Source: Comamonadaceae bacterium (lineage in GTDB: Bacteria; Pseudomonadota; Gammaproteobacteria; Burkholderiales; Burkholderiaceae_C). Taken from it: DNA of 64,000 bases. Numbering within the stretch: the stretch's first letter is position 1; each line of letters opens with the position of its first letter. The stretch is taken from NCBI GenBank assembly GCA_947372865.1, contig CANBVJ010000003.1, positions 43,036 through 107,035 on the forward strand, written 5' to 3'. Both the position numbers and the translations under genes were made by a program. This document shows positions 52,879-62,549 of this stretch, one piece after another. The notes beneath the pieces were generated by a model that saw nothing but the letters and a program-made list of their open reading frames with translations, did not search any database and had not been told where the DNA came from.

Positions 52879-53857
52879 GGCTAAACGCCTTTCTCAAAGC
52901 CCGCGCTGCGTCCGCGTGCGCCTGCAGAGCCTGCGGCACCGCGCGTCCCATTTTGATGAACTCGTGCACCACGCCCCGGTAAATCTCCAGGTCCACCGGC
53001 ACGCCCGCCAACCGCAGGCGGTCGGCGTACAACACGCCTTCGTCCACCAGCGGATCGCATTCGGCCAGCCCCAGCCAGGCCGGGGCCACGCCGCCCACGT
53101 CCACCAGTTCGCCCTGCGCATCCAATCCGTCCAGGGGCGCAAAGCGCCAGTCGTCCCGGTCTGCCGGGCCGCGCAGGTAGTGGTTAAAAAAGTAGCTGAT
53201 ATGCGGCTCTTCCAGCACAAAGCCTTTGGCAAAACGCCGGTGCGAATCGGTGTCTTGGTGGCCGCAGGTGCCAGGGTAAAACAGCAATTGCAGTGCCAGC
53301 GGCAGGCCTGCGTCGCGCGCAGCAAGGGCGCAGGCTGCAGACAGCGTGCCACCCGCGCTGTCGCCGCCCACGGCGATGCGGCTGCTGTCCAGCCCCAGGC
53401 TTGCGCCGGATGCCGCGAGCCACGCCAGCGCGTCCCAAGCGTCTTCAAACGCGGTAGGAAAGCGGTGCTCCGGCGCCAGCCGGTAGTCCACCGACACCAC
53501 GGCGCATTGCGCCAGGTGGCTCAGGCGGCGGCACAGCGTGTCGTGGGTTTGCACGCTGCCAATGGTGAAGCCGCCGCCGTGGAAATACAGCAGCACCGGC
53601 AGGCGCTCGGCGCTGGGCGCGTACAGGCGGGCCAGCAACTGGGCGCCGTCGCGGGTGGTGAAAAAATGGTCCTCCACCCGCACCAAGGCCTGGGCGGGCA
53701 AATCCAGCACGCCAGAGCCTGCGGCATAGGCCGCGCGCGCCTGCTGTGGCGACAGCGCATGCATGGGCACGTGGCCAGCGCGGGCGATGCGCTCCAGCAC
53801 GCCGTGCATGACCGGCGTAAGCCAATGGGCGGGAGAACTGTGGTGGCGGTGGGGCAT
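52871..53857 (-). CDS. alpha/beta hydrolase of the HSL family (lipase/esterase)
   Basis: This 328-residue esterase of the hormone-sensitive-lipase family has the oxyanion HGGGF (YFHGGGFTIGS), the nucleophile Ser in GGDSAGGTLS, the acid Asp in AECDPLVDEG and the His in VVHEFIKMG. SVDYRLAPEHRFP is a typical family block. There is no signal peptide, so it is probably cytoplasmic, hydrolysing short acyl esters. It precedes the thioesterase gene on the same strand; together they may act on acyl compounds. Confidence 0.91.
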   Translation of the reverse strand: MPHRHHSSPAHWLTPVMHGVLERIARAGHVPMHALSPQQARAAYAAGSGVLDLPAQALVRVEDHFFTTRDGAQLLARLYAPSAERLPVLLYFHGGGFTIGSVQTHDTLCRRLSHLAQCAVVSVDYRLAPEHRFPTAFEDAWDALAWLAASGASLGLDSSRIAVGGDSAGGTLSAACALAARDAGLPLALQLLFYPGTCGHQDTDSHRRFAKGFVLEEPHISYFFNHYLRGPADRDDWRFAPLDGLDAQGELVDVGGVAPAWLGLAECDPLVDEGVLYADRLRLAGVPVDLEIYRGVVHEFIKMGRAVPQALQAHADAARALRKAFSHG

Positions 53858-53894
53858 GGTGCGTCGGAGCTAAAGGGTGCCAGCGTTTCCGGGT

Positions 53895-55121
53895 TCAGGC
53901 GGGCACGCGCTGGGTGCGGCGGCCCACGCCCAGCGCGGCCACCACGCTGAGCATCAGCACCGCTGCGGCGCCCAGGAGCGTGGCGCCGTACCAGCCCCGG
54001 TCCATAAAGGCGCCAAACACCAGCGGCGACAGCGCAAAACCCGTGTCCAGGCCCGAATACACCAAGCCGTAGACGCGGCCGGTGGCGCCTTGGGGCGTAG
54101 CGCGTTTGATCATCATGTCGCGCGAGGGGCCGCCAATGCCCACGGCAAAACCGGTGGCGGCCAGCACCACCATGGTGGGCGTTGCGCCCAGCCAACCGGT
54201 TCCGCACAAGGCCAGCAAAATTGCCCCTGCTGCCATGGCCAGCGCCACCACGCGGTCGCTGTTGGCGGTGCGCGCCGCCACAAAACCGCCGATGAATACG
54301 CCCACCGCGCCGCACAGCATATAGGCGCTCAGCGTGAGCGTGGCGGCCTCAAAACCCACGCCATGCATGGCTTTGAGGATCGACACCGCAAAGCCCTGCA
54401 CCACAGCCAGCGTCATGGTGGATAGCAAAAAGAAACCAAAGCACCACCACACCACCGGCAGCTTCATGAAGGCCATGGCGTGACCGGGGTCGGACACCGG
54501 ATTGCGCGCCAGCACGCGGGTTTGCAGGTGTTCACGCTTGAGCACCAGCACCAGCAACACCAGCCCAAAAAATGCGGCGGCGGCCAGATAAGTCTGGCGC
54601 CAGCCCAGCACCGAGCCCAAACCGGCAAAGAAAACCGGCGCCGTGGCCCAGCCCAAATTGCCGCTCAGGCCGTGGGCGCTAAAGGCGTAGCCCAGGCGCG
54701 GGGCGGACACGCGTTGGTTCAGGATGGTGAAGTCAATCGGGTGGAACGGCGCATTGGCCGCACCCGCCAGGGCCGCAACCGCCACCAGCGTGCCATAACT
54801 ACCGGCCACCGAGGCCAGCAGGCAGGCAGCGACAAACAGCCCAAACGCGGTAAACAACAAGGGCCGCGCGCCCACGCGGTCCACCAAAAAGCCCGAACTG
54901 GCCTGGCCGATACCCGAGACGACAAAAAACACCGTCATCAGCAAGCCCAGCTCGGAATAGCTAAAGCCAAACTCCCGCATGAACACCGGAAACAGCAGCG
55001 GCAGTATCAGGTGGCCGAAATGCGAACTGCCGTGCGCCAGGCCCACCAAGCCAATGACGCTGGCGTCCTGGCGCCATGTGAGGGGGGAATCCGTGGATGA
55101 ATCGAGTGTTGCAGTGGTCAT
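53895..55121 (-). CDS. MFS transporter
   Basis: This 408-residue major facilitator protein has about twelve TM helices. A first half contains the motif GQASSGFLVDRVGARPLLF (the motif A loop) and PFHPIDFTILNQRVSAPRLGYAFSAHG, resembling FucP/fosmidomycin-resistance-like transporters. A second half contains GGFVAARTANSDRVVALAMAAG. The substrate is unknown. It is upstream of the hydrolase gene on the same strand, 37 bp apart, and converges with nothing; uvrD precedes it across 48 bp. Confidence 0.86.
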   Translation of the reverse strand: MTTATLDSSTDSPLTWRQDASVIGLVGLAHGSSHFGHLILPLLFPVFMREFGFSYSELGLLMTVFFVVSGIGQASSGFLVDRVGARPLLFTAFGLFVAACLLASVAGSYGTLVAVAALAGAANAPFHPIDFTILNQRVSAPRLGYAFSAHGLSGNLGWATAPVFFAGLGSVLGWRQTYLAAAAFFGLVLLVLVLKREHLQTRVLARNPVSDPGHAMAFMKLPVVWWCFGFFLLSTMTLAVVQGFAVSILKAMHGVGFEAATLTLSAYMLCGAVGVFIGGFVAARTANSDRVVALAMAAGAILLALCGTGWLGATPTMVVLAATGFAVGIGGPSRDMMIKRATPQGATGRVYGLVYSGLDTGFALSPLVFGAFMDRGWYGATLLGAAAVLMLSVVAALGVGRRTQRVPA

Positions 55122-55169
55122 AGCGCGGAATGGTAATGGCTACAGGCGGAGGCTCATGCCACCAAAAGC

Positions 55170-57647
55170 TCACACCGGCGTGAGTTTGGCCACGCTAAGC
55201 GCCAGCCACTTGGTGCCGTGGCGAGGAAAGTTGATTTGCGCGCGCGCATCGTCGCCTGCGCCTTCGAGCGTGAGCACCGTGCCTTCGCCAAACTTGTTGT
55301 GAAACACCTGCATGCCTAAACGCAGACCGTGCTCGGGTTCTGTCTTGCGGGCCACGGCCGCGCCGCTGCCGTAGGTAGCCGATCCAGAGGCTGTGGACGC
55401 GCTGGGATAGCTGCTGCTGGAGCCCCCACCGTGTCCGCCATAACTGCCGCCGCCCTGGCCCCAGCTACCGCGTACCGGCTGGCGTTTGGGGGTGAGCAAT
55501 TTCAGGCATTCCTCCGGCAGCTCGTCAAAAAAGCGGCTTTTGAGGTTGTAGCGGGTCTGGCCATGCAGCATGCGGGTTTGCGAATGGCTCAGGTACAGGC
55601 GCTGGCGCGCGCGGGTGATGGCCACGTACATCAGGCGACGCTCTTCTTCCAGGCCGTCGCGGTCGCTGAGCGAGTTTTCGTGCGGGAACAGGCCCTCCTC
55701 CATGCCGGTGATGAACACGCAGTCAAATTCCAGGCCCTTGGCCGAATGCACCGTCATGAGCTGGATGGCGTCTTGCCCGGCCTGCGCCATGTTGTCACCG
55801 GCCTCCAGCGCCGCGTGGGTCAAAAAGGCCACCAGGGGCGACAGGGTTTCACCCGTGTCGCCAAATTCGGGCTCGGGCGGCGGCATATTGGGGTCCAGGC
55901 CTTGGCTGGCCGGGCTTTGCGTTAAGGCGCCGTCGCCGGGGTTTTGTCCCGGCGCTGCGCGGCCAAAGCCTTCCAGGCGCACAAAGCTTTCGGCGGCGTT
56001 GACGAGTTCTTCCAAGTTCTCGATGCGGTCTTCGCCTTCGCGCTCTAGGCGGTAGTGGGCCAGCAGGCCACTGCTGTCGAGCATCAGCGCCACGGTTTCG
56101 CGCAGGCTCAAGGTGGCGGTTTGTTCGCGCAGCACGTCAATCTTGGCGACAAAAGCGCCCAAGAGCGCGCCGGCCTTGCCCGCCACGGCGCTCACCGCGT
56201 CATGGAAAGAGCAGCCCGAGGCCTTGGCCATGTCTTGTAATTGCTCAATGCTGCGCGCGCCAATGCCGCGCGCCGGAAAGTTCACCACCCGCATAAAGCT
56301 GGTGTCGTCGTTGGGGTTGGCGAGCAGGCGCAAATAGGCCAGCGCGTGCTTGATCTCGGCGCGCTCAAAAAAGCGCAGGCCGCCGTACACCCGGTAGGGC
56401 AAGCCAGCGTTGAACAGCGCGGTCTCAATCACCCGGCTTTGCGCGTTGGAGCGGTACAGCACCGCAATCTCGCTGCGCTGGTAGCAATCTCCGCCGGGGT
56501 GCTCGCTGGGAGTTTTAAGCAGATGGCGCATTTCGTCCACCATCCACTGCGCTTCTTCAAAGTCGCTGGGCGCCTCATAGACGCGCACTGGTTCGCCCGG
56601 GCCCTGGTCGGTGCGCAGGTTTTTGCCCAAGCGCCGGCTGTTGTTGCTGATCAGCGCGTTGGCTGAATCGAGGATGTTGCTGTGGCTGCGGTAGTTTTGC
56701 TCCAACTTGATCTGGTGCTGCACCTTAAATTCACGCACAAAATCGGCCATATTGCCCACGCGTGCGCCGCGAAAAGCGTAAATGCTCTGGTCGTCATCGC
56801 CCACGGCCAGCACCGCGCCGCCCTCGCCGCCTGCGTCGCCATCAGCGCCTACACCGGCCAGCATCTTGATCCAGGCGTATTGCAGCTTGTTGGTGTCCTG
56901 AAACTCGTCAATCAAGATGTGGCGGAAGCGCCGCTGGTAATGCGTGCGGATGTCGGCGTGGTCGCGCAGCACTTCATAGCTGCGCAGCATCAGTTCGCCA
57001 AAATCGACCACGCCTTCGCGCTGGCATTGCTCTTCATACAACTGGTAAATCTCGACCTTGCGCCGGGTGTCGGCGTCGCGCACTTCCACCGCTGCGGGGC
57101 GCAAGCCGTCTTCCTTGCAACTGGCAATAAACCAGACCAGTTGCTTGGGCGGAAAACGCTCTTCGTCCGCACCGATTTGCTTGCACAGGCGCTTGACGGC
57201 GCTGAGTTGGTCTTGCGTGTCCAGAATCTGAAAGGCCTGCGGCAGACCGGCCGTTTTGAAGTGGGCGCGCAAAAAGCGGTTGCACAGGCCATGAAAAGTG
57301 CCAATCCACATGCCCCGGGCGTTGACCGGCAGCATGGCGGACAGGCGCGTGACCATCTCTTTGGCCGCCTTGTTGGTAAAAGTGACCGCCAAAATGCCGC
57401 CCTGTGACACATAGCCGTTTTGCAGCAGCCAGGCGATGCGGGTGGTAAGCACCCGGGTTTTGCCCGAACCTGCACCGGCCAGTATCAGCGCGTGTTCGGG
57501 CGGCAGGGTGACGGCGGCGCGTTGCTCGGGGTTGAGGGCAGCGAGCATGGGCGAGAGGCCTGGCGTTTGCGCAACGGATGGCGCGTCAAACAAGGAAGGG
57601 GCAGCACTTGCCGCAGAAGGCGCAGAAGACGGGGTATGGACAGGCAT
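55170..57647 (-). CDS. uvrD: DNA helicase II, UvrD/Rep/PcrA family
   Basis: This 825-residue 3'-5' superfamily 1A helicase acts in nucleotide excision and mismatch repair. Motif I is LAGAGSGKTRVL, Ia VTFTNKAAKEM, motif II FRHILIDEFQDTN, motif III VGDDDQSIYAFRGA, motif IV QNYRSHSNIL, motif V VHSAKGLEFDCVF, and motif VI YVAITRARQRLY. The C-terminal tail (about residues 715-790) is Gly/Ser-rich and low-complexity, followed by a Tudor-like fold with FGEGTVLTLEG, as in PcrA. Family UvrD is about 720-760 residues, so the low-complexity linker explains the extra length. Confidence 0.95.
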   Translation of the reverse strand: MPVHTPSSAPSAASAAPSLFDAPSVAQTPGLSPMLAALNPEQRAAVTLPPEHALILAGAGSGKTRVLTTRIAWLLQNGYVSQGGILAVTFTNKAAKEMVTRLSAMLPVNARGMWIGTFHGLCNRFLRAHFKTAGLPQAFQILDTQDQLSAVKRLCKQIGADEERFPPKQLVWFIASCKEDGLRPAAVEVRDADTRRKVEIYQLYEEQCQREGVVDFGELMLRSYEVLRDHADIRTHYQRRFRHILIDEFQDTNKLQYAWIKMLAGVGADGDAGGEGGAVLAVGDDDQSIYAFRGARVGNMADFVREFKVQHQIKLEQNYRSHSNILDSANALISNNSRRLGKNLRTDQGPGEPVRVYEAPSDFEEAQWMVDEMRHLLKTPSEHPGGDCYQRSEIAVLYRSNAQSRVIETALFNAGLPYRVYGGLRFFERAEIKHALAYLRLLANPNDDTSFMRVVNFPARGIGARSIEQLQDMAKASGCSFHDAVSAVAGKAGALLGAFVAKIDVLREQTATLSLRETVALMLDSSGLLAHYRLEREGEDRIENLEELVNAAESFVRLEGFGRAAPGQNPGDGALTQSPASQGLDPNMPPPEPEFGDTGETLSPLVAFLTHAALEAGDNMAQAGQDAIQLMTVHSAKGLEFDCVFITGMEEGLFPHENSLSDRDGLEEERRLMYVAITRARQRLYLSHSQTRMLHGQTRYNLKSRFFDELPEECLKLLTPKRQPVRGSWGQGGGSYGGHGGGSSSSYPSASTASGSATYGSGAAVARKTEPEHGLRLGMQVFHNKFGEGTVLTLEGAGDDARAQINFPRHGTKWLALSVAKLTPV

Positions 57648-57692
57648 GGCCTGATTGTAGGAACGCGCCGCCTGGCCCCAGGGCCGGTGCCG

Positions 57693-58820
57693 CTATTCCA
57701 CCAAAGCCACCGATTTGACCTGCGCCCACACCTGCTGCCCCGGCGCCAGGGCCAGTGTGTCCACCGCGCGCGCCGTCACCCGCGCCAGCAGCGTAGCGCT
57801 GCCGCACTGCAGATGCACGCGCTGTTGCGAGGCATGCGCATCATCCGCGATGGTCAGGACGGTACAGGTCAACTGGTTCTGGATGCTGGTGTGGCGCGGC
57901 TGTTCCAGGGCGATGCTGACATCGCGCGCCAGCACTCGCAGGCGCACGCTGCGCCCCAGCGCCAGCCCGGTGTCGCGCAGCCACAGGCTGCCGCCGTCAA
58001 AGTCCAGGCGCAACAGCTGCCAGCGCGCGTCACGCTCGGCCACGGTGGCGTGCAACAACGCGCCCATGTCGTCACCAAGCAAGCGAGCCGATTGCAAACC
58101 CAGGGCAGCACCCACATCACTGCCGCCACCACCCAACACCTCAGCCACCGGGCCACAGGCCAGTACCTTCCCGCGCTCCAGCAGCACCAGGGTGTCAGCC
58201 AGGCGGGCCACTTCTTCCACGGAATGGGTGACGTAAAGCATGGGAATGTGCAACTCGTCGCGCAGGCGCTCCAGCCAGGGCAAAACCTCTTGGCGCCGGG
58301 CGTGGTCCAGCGCGGCCAGTGGCTCGTCGAGCAACAACAAGCGGGGCTGGGTGGCCAGCGCACGGGCAATGGCCACCCGTTGGCGCTCGCCGCCCGACAG
58401 CTGCGCGGTGCGCCGGTGCAACAAAGCGCCGATTCCCAACAGTTCAATGGCCGCTTGCAACGCGCAGGCCGCCGCCGGGTCTTTGGAGCGTTTCAGGCCA
58501 AATTGCAAGTTCCCCTGCACGTCCAGGTGCTCAAACAAGCTGGCTTCCTGAAACACATAGCCCACAGGTCGGCGCCAGGTCGGCACAAAAATCCCTCTGG
58601 GCGCGTCTTGCCAGACCTCTGTGCCCACCGCTACACGGGCCTGGCTTGCTTGCTCCAAACCCGCCACGCAGCGCAGCACGCTGGTCTTGCCAGAGCCCGA
58701 GGCACCAAACAGCACGCTAATGCCGTGGGCAGGCAGGCGCAGGTCGATGTCCAGCGCAAAGTCGGCGCGGGGCAAGCGCAGGCGAATCTGCAAGTCGTTC
58801 AATACGGCAGCAGCGCTCAT
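57693..58820 (-). CDS. modC: molybdate ABC transporter ATP-binding protein
   Basis: This 375-residue ATPase of the molybdate importer has Walker [11 protein letters not shown], signature [15 protein letters not shown], Walker [13 protein letters not shown] and the H-loop [11 protein letters not shown]-terminal MOP/TOBE domain (from about residue 300, ending [12 protein letters not shown]) binds molybdate and feeds back on transport. It is the last gene of modABC and overlaps modB by four bases (ATGA). Confidence 0.94.
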   Translation of the reverse strand: MSAAAVLNDLQIRLRLPRADFALDIDLRLPAHGISVLFGASGSGKTSVLRCVAGLEQASQARVAVGTEVWQDAPRGIFVPTWRRPVGYVFQEASLFEHLDVQGNLQFGLKRSKDPAAACALQAAIELLGIGALLHRRTAQLSGGERQRVAIARALATQPRLLLLDEPLAALDHARRQEVLPWLERLRDELHIPMLYVTHSVEEVARLADTLVLLERGKVLACGPVAEVLGGGGSDVGAALGLQSARLLGDDMGALLHATVAERDARWQLLRLDFDGGSLWLRDTGLALGRSVRLRVLARDVSIALEQPRHTSIQNQLTCTVLTIADDAHASQQRVHLQCGSATLLARVTARAVDTLALAPGQQVWAQVKSVALVE

Positions 58821-59506
58821 GCTGCCACCCGGCTGGCGCCGCGGTTAAACCAGTTCAGGCCCAGCAGCACCGCAAAAGAAAACACCAGCATGCCGGCCGA
58901 CAGCCAGTGTGCCTGGGCGTATTCCATGGCCTCCACGTGGCCGTAGATTTGCGTTGACAGTACCCGGGTTTGGCCCGGAATGTTGCCGCCCATCATCAAA
59001 ACCATGCCAAATTCGCCCACCGTGTGCGCAAAACTCAAAATCGCCGCAATGATAAAGCCCGGACGGGCCAGGGGCAGCGCCACGGACAAAAACGCGTCCA
59101 GCGGCGCAGCACGCAAGGTGGCGGCCACTTCCAACGGACGCGCACCAATGGACTCAAACGCGCGCTGCAAGGGTTGCACCGCAAAAGGCAGCGAATAAAC
59201 CACCGAACCGAGCAAGAGCCCGCCAAAGGTAAACGGCAGCGTGCCCCAGCCCCAGGCCTGCGTAAGTTTGCCAATCGGCCCTTGCGGCCCGAGCGCCACC
59301 AGCAAATAGAACCCCAGCACCGTCGGCGGCAACACCAGCGGCAGCGCCACCACCGCCACCACCGGCGCCTTCCACCAAGACGCTGTGCGCGCCAGCCACC
59401 AGGCCAGCGGCGTGGCCAGCAGCAGCAAAAGCACGGTAGTAAGGCAAGCGAGTTGGAGCGTCAGCGCGATGGCGCTGCGGGTGTCGGCGTCGATCCAGCT
59501 CACCAT
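58817..59506 (-). CDS. modB: molybdate ABC transporter permease
   Basis: This 229-residue membrane permease has five to six TM helices. The binding-protein-dependent transport motif is present as [23 protein letters not shown]. The mid region [17 protein letters not shown] also matches ModB. It transports molybdate (and possibly tungstate) with ModA and ModC. The gene overlaps modA by seven bases and modC by four, a tightly packed operon. Confidence 0.94.
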   Translation of the reverse strand: MVSWIDADTRSAIALTLQLACLTTVLLLLLATPLAWWLARTASWWKAPVVAVVALPLVLPPTVLGFYLLVALGPQGPIGKLTQAWGWGTLPFTFGGLLLGSVVYSLPFAVQPLQRAFESIGARPLEVAATLRAAPLDAFLSVALPLARPGFIIAAILSFAHTVGEFGMVLMMGGNIPGQTRVLSTQIYGHVEAMEYAQAHWLSAGMLVFSFAVLLGLNWFNRGASRVAA

Positions 59507-60258
59507 GTGTAGCCGTAACTCGCCAAAACCGCCCGTGCGCGCTCACCGCGCAGGTACTGCAAGAGAGCGCGTGCTGCGGGGTTGTCTTTGCCACTGGCCA
59601 GAAGCATGGCGTCTTGCTGCAAGGGACGGTACAAGGGATCTGGCACAACCCAGGCCGAACCCTGGCTGATTTTTCCGTCGGCGTAGACCTGTGACAGGGC
59701 GACAAAGCCCAAGGCCGCGTTGCCCGTGGCCACAAATTGCAGCGTTTGGGTAACACTTTCGCCCTGCACAAATTTGGCTTGCAAAGCGGGCAACAGGCCC
59801 AGGCGGGTCAGGACCTCGATGGCGGCAGTGCCATAGGGTGCGGTTTTGGGGTTGGCCAGGGCCAGTTTGTCAAAGTTGCCTGCGCGCAGCACCTCGCCCT
59901 TGGCGTCCACCAGCCTCGGCTGCGTGCTCCACAGCACCAGCTTGCCAAACGCATAGGTAAAGCGCGTACCCATCACGCCCAAGCCCTCGCGCTCCAGGCG
60001 GGCGGGGGTCTCGTCGTCTGCAGCCAGCAGCACCTGAAATGAGGCGCCGTTGCTGATTTGGGCGTACAGGCTGCCGGTGGAGCCGAACGCCAGTTTGGCC
60101 TTGTGCCCGGTGTCGTGCGCAAACGACTTGGCGATCTGATGCATGGGTGCGCTGAAATTGGCAGCCACGGCCACGCTTACCTCGTCGGCATGCGCCACCG
60201 TGCCCACCGCCCAGGCCAGTAACCATGCCAGCGACCGGGTGAAGACCATTTTTTTCAT
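59500..60258 (-). CDS. modA: molybdate-binding periplasmic protein
   Basis: This 252-residue binding protein has a signal peptide ([16 protein letters not shown]) and the ModA ligand region [18 protein letters not shown], with the SGS-type loop [11 protein letters not shown] and [16 protein letters not shown]. It captures molybdate in the periplasm. It is the first gene of the operon and faces modE across a 60-bp control region containing an inverted repeat. Confidence 0.94.
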   Translation of the reverse strand: MKKMVFTRSLAWLLAWAVGTVAHADEVSVAVAANFSAPMHQIAKSFAHDTGHKAKLAFGSTGSLYAQISNGASFQVLLAADDETPARLEREGLGVMGTRFTYAFGKLVLWSTQPRLVDAKGEVLRAGNFDKLALANPKTAPYGTAAIEVLTRLGLLPALQAKFVQGESVTQTLQFVATGNAALGFVALSQVYADGKISQGSAWVVPDPLYRPLQQDAMLLASGKDNPAARALLQYLRGERARAVLASYGYTW

Positions 60259-60260
60259 GG

Positions 60261-60294
60261 ATACTCGCTATTCACAAAAGGGATAGCGAAGTAT
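60261..60294. promoter_or_regulatory. candidate ModE operator
   Basis: An inverted repeat, ATACTCGCTAT and ATAGCGAAGTAT, separated by 11 bp and offset by one base, lies 2 bp upstream of modA in the modA-modE divergent gap. CGCTAT/ATAGCG half sites are of the kind used by ModE. Confidence 0.65.
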
Positions 60295-60318
60295 AGCCAG
60301 CACCCTTCTCCACAGTAA

Positions 60319-61098
60319 ATGCCTATTACGATGCAAACCACCGCGCTCCAAATGGCCGATGCGCTGGGGCACCAGCCCAGTGACAAGCGGCTCGACATCT
60401 TGCGCCGCATTGGCGAGTTGGGCTCTATTTCGCAAGCCGCACGTGCAGCCGGCGTCAGCTACAAGGCGGCCTGGCAGGCGATTGACACCTTGGGCAATCT
60501 GGCCGGCGTGCCTCTGCTGGAAAAAACCGTAGGCGGCGCCGGGGGCGGGGGCGCGCGGCTGACATCCGCAGGGCGCAGTCTGCTGGAGGCGGCCGAAAAA
60601 ATGCAGCAGGCGCGCGCTCGCGTGTTGCAGCCAACCCCAGCAGATGCCGCCTTGGACGCCGCGCTGCCGACCCTGTCAGCGCTTGGCTTGCGCACCAGCA
60701 TGCGCAACCAGCTTCCATGCAGCGTGGCGAACCTGCGGCGCGACGCCGGGGCGGTATCGGTAGAACTGCACCTGGCCGACCAAACTCCGCTGCGCGCACG
60801 CATTACCCGCGAGAGCGTTGATCTGCTCAACCTGAAGCCTGGGCTGGCGGTGCTGGCCTTGTGCAAGGCTACAGCGGTAGGCGTGGCCACAAGCGCGCAA
60901 GCGCAAGAAGGGCGCAACCTGCTGGCCGGCCAAGTGAGCCGCGCCTCGCGCTCCACACGCGGGGGTGAGGTGGCGCTGGCTTTGCCCAGCGGCCTCAAAC
61001 TGGTGGGCTTTTGCGCGCCAGGTGTGGTGCTGACCGTGGGCCAGCCCGCCATAGCCAGCATAGACCTTGCTGCGGTCGTGATCGCGTTGCGCGACTAA
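60319..61098 (+). CDS. modE: molybdate-responsive regulator ModE
   Basis: ModE represses modABC when molybdate is plentiful. The 259-residue protein has an N-terminal winged-helix domain (LGSISQAARAAGVSYKAAWQAID, LEKTVGG) and two C-terminal MOP/TOBE repeats that bind molybdate (from about residue 125). A Gly-rich loop (GGAGGGGARLT) lies in the wing. The start at 60319 has no strong ribosome site; an ATG four codons on is possible. Its divergent position from modA is typical. Confidence 0.92.
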   Translation: MPITMQTTALQMADALGHQPSDKRLDILRRIGELGSISQAARAAGVSYKAAWQAIDTLGNLAGVPLLEKTVGGAGGGGARLTSAGRSLLEAAEKMQQARARVLQPTPADAALDAALPTLSALGLRTSMRNQLPCSVANLRRDAGAVSVELHLADQTPLRARITRESVDLLNLKPGLAVLALCKATAVGVATSAQAQEGRNLLAGQVSRASRSTRGGEVALALPSGLKLVGFCAPGVVLTVGQPAIASIDLAAVVIALRD

Positions 61099-61143
61099 GC
61101 GCCGCGCGTTTGCGTGCCGAGCGCGGGAGAATGCCCGTACTGC

Positions 61144-62406
61144 TTAGCGCAGATCCAAAATCTCGCAGGTGTGCTCAGCAATCATTTGCTCTTCGTTGGT
61201 GGGAATGCGCCACACCGACACCGGGCTATTTGCGGCACTGATTTGCGCGGCACCTGAGGCGTTGGCTTGGGCATCCATATGCACGCCCATCCAGGCCAGG
61301 CGCTCGCATACCGCCTGGCGGATCTGGGGGCTGTTTTCGCCAATGCCGGCGGTAAACACCAGCGCATCCACGCCGCCCATGGCGGCGGCCATAGAGGCCA
61401 CCTCGCGCGATAGCTGATAGACAAAATAGTTCACCGCCCTGCGTGCACCGGGCGCGCTGCTTTCCAGCAGGTCCTGCATGTCGCTGGACACGCCCGACAA
61501 GCCCAACAAGCCCGAATCGCGGTACAGCATGGACTCGATGGCGTCAATCGACATGCCGTAGGCGCGCGCCAGGTGAATCACCACACCCGCGTCCAGGCTG
61601 CCGCAGCGCGTGCCCATGGGGCAGCCGTCCAGCGCAGTAAAGCCCATGGTGGTGGCTACGCTTTTGCCGTCCAGCATCGCGCACAAAGACACACCGTTGC
61701 CCAGGTGCGCCACCACCGTGCGGCCTGCGGCCAACGCAGGCACTTGCACTTTGGCGGTGCGCGCAATGTATTCGTACGACAGGCCATGAAAGCCGTAGCG
61801 CCGCACGCCGTCTTCATGAAAACGCCAGGGCAGCGCAAACATCTGCGCCTCGGGCGGCTGGCCGTGGTGAAAAGCGGTGTCAAAACAGGCCACCTGCGGC
61901 AGGTCTGGCCGCTCGGCCAGCAGACTGCGAATGGGCGCCAAGTTGTGCGGCTGGTGCAGCGGCGCCAAAGGCACCAGGGCACCGAGCTGCTGCAAGATGC
62001 CGGCGTCCACCCGAATTGGCTGCGTAAATAGGGTGCCACCATGCACCACACGGTGGCCTACCGCCACCAGTTGCCTGTCCACCATGTGCGCTTGCAACCA
62101 AGCCAACAGCCACACGAGCGCCGCGTGCTGCCCGGTGATGGCGTCGCCGCTGAAACTGGCGTCACGCAGGGCGCGACCGGCGCCGTCCTTGACCTTGAAA
62201 TGTGCGTGGTTGCCAATGCCGTCAATCTGACCGCGCAAAAAACACTGCAGATGAGCAGGCTGCAGGTCAAATACCTCGAACTTCAGGCTTGAAGATCCGG
62301 CGTTGAGCATCAAAACGGCTCGGTTGGGCGCAGGCGCGGTGGGCAAGGCGCTGGCAGCGGTGGCGTTAGCCACGGAGGGGGTGTTGTATGTCACGGTGCT
62401 TTTCAA
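61144..62406 (-). CDS. ackA: acetate/propionate kinase
   Basis: Acetate kinase interconverts acetyl phosphate and acetate with ADP/ATP. The 420-residue protein has LMLNAGSSSLKFEVFDL (family start), VGHRVVHGG, CFDTAFHHGQPP, YGFHGLSYEYI and VVAHLGNGVSLCAMLDG. DGCPMGTRCGSLDAG and VFTAGIGENSPQIR complete the fold. The open frame begins with TTG ending at 62406; no ATG suits the family start and no ribosome site is visible, so the start is uncertain. The residues before LMLNAG are Ala/Pro/Thr-rich. No pta is seen next to it. Confidence 0.9.
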   Translation of the reverse strand: MKSTVTYNTPSVANATAASALPTAPAPNRAVLMLNAGSSSLKFEVFDLQPAHLQCFLRGQIDGIGNHAHFKVKDGAGRALRDASFSGDAITGQHAALVWLLAWLQAHMVDRQLVAVGHRVVHGGTLFTQPIRVDAGILQQLGALVPLAPLHQPHNLAPIRSLLAERPDLPQVACFDTAFHHGQPPEAQMFALPWRFHEDGVRRYGFHGLSYEYIARTAKVQVPALAAGRTVVAHLGNGVSLCAMLDGKSVATTMGFTALDGCPMGTRCGSLDAGVVIHLARAYGMSIDAIESMLYRDSGLLGLSGVSSDMQDLLESSAPGARRAVNYFVYQLSREVASMAAAMGGVDALVFTAGIGENSPQIRQAVCERLAWMGVHMDAQANASGAAQISAANSPVSVWRIPTNEEQMIAEHTCEILDLR

Positions 62407-62549
62407 TTTTCAGATCTGCGCAAACAAGGGCCATACGGCAACGGGCCGCCCTGTAAGGTCGGGAAGATACCCGGTTGCTGGCAGCTTACGCACTGGCTGC
62501 AGTGTCCATGCTCAGGGGCTGCGCCTCAGATTTTTGCTTGCGATGCGCT

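Noticed and set aside
57420..58946. 508-codon open frame opposite uvrD and modC
   Set aside because: Low-complexity Gln/Arg/His translation; both overlapping minus-strand genes have complete motif sets.
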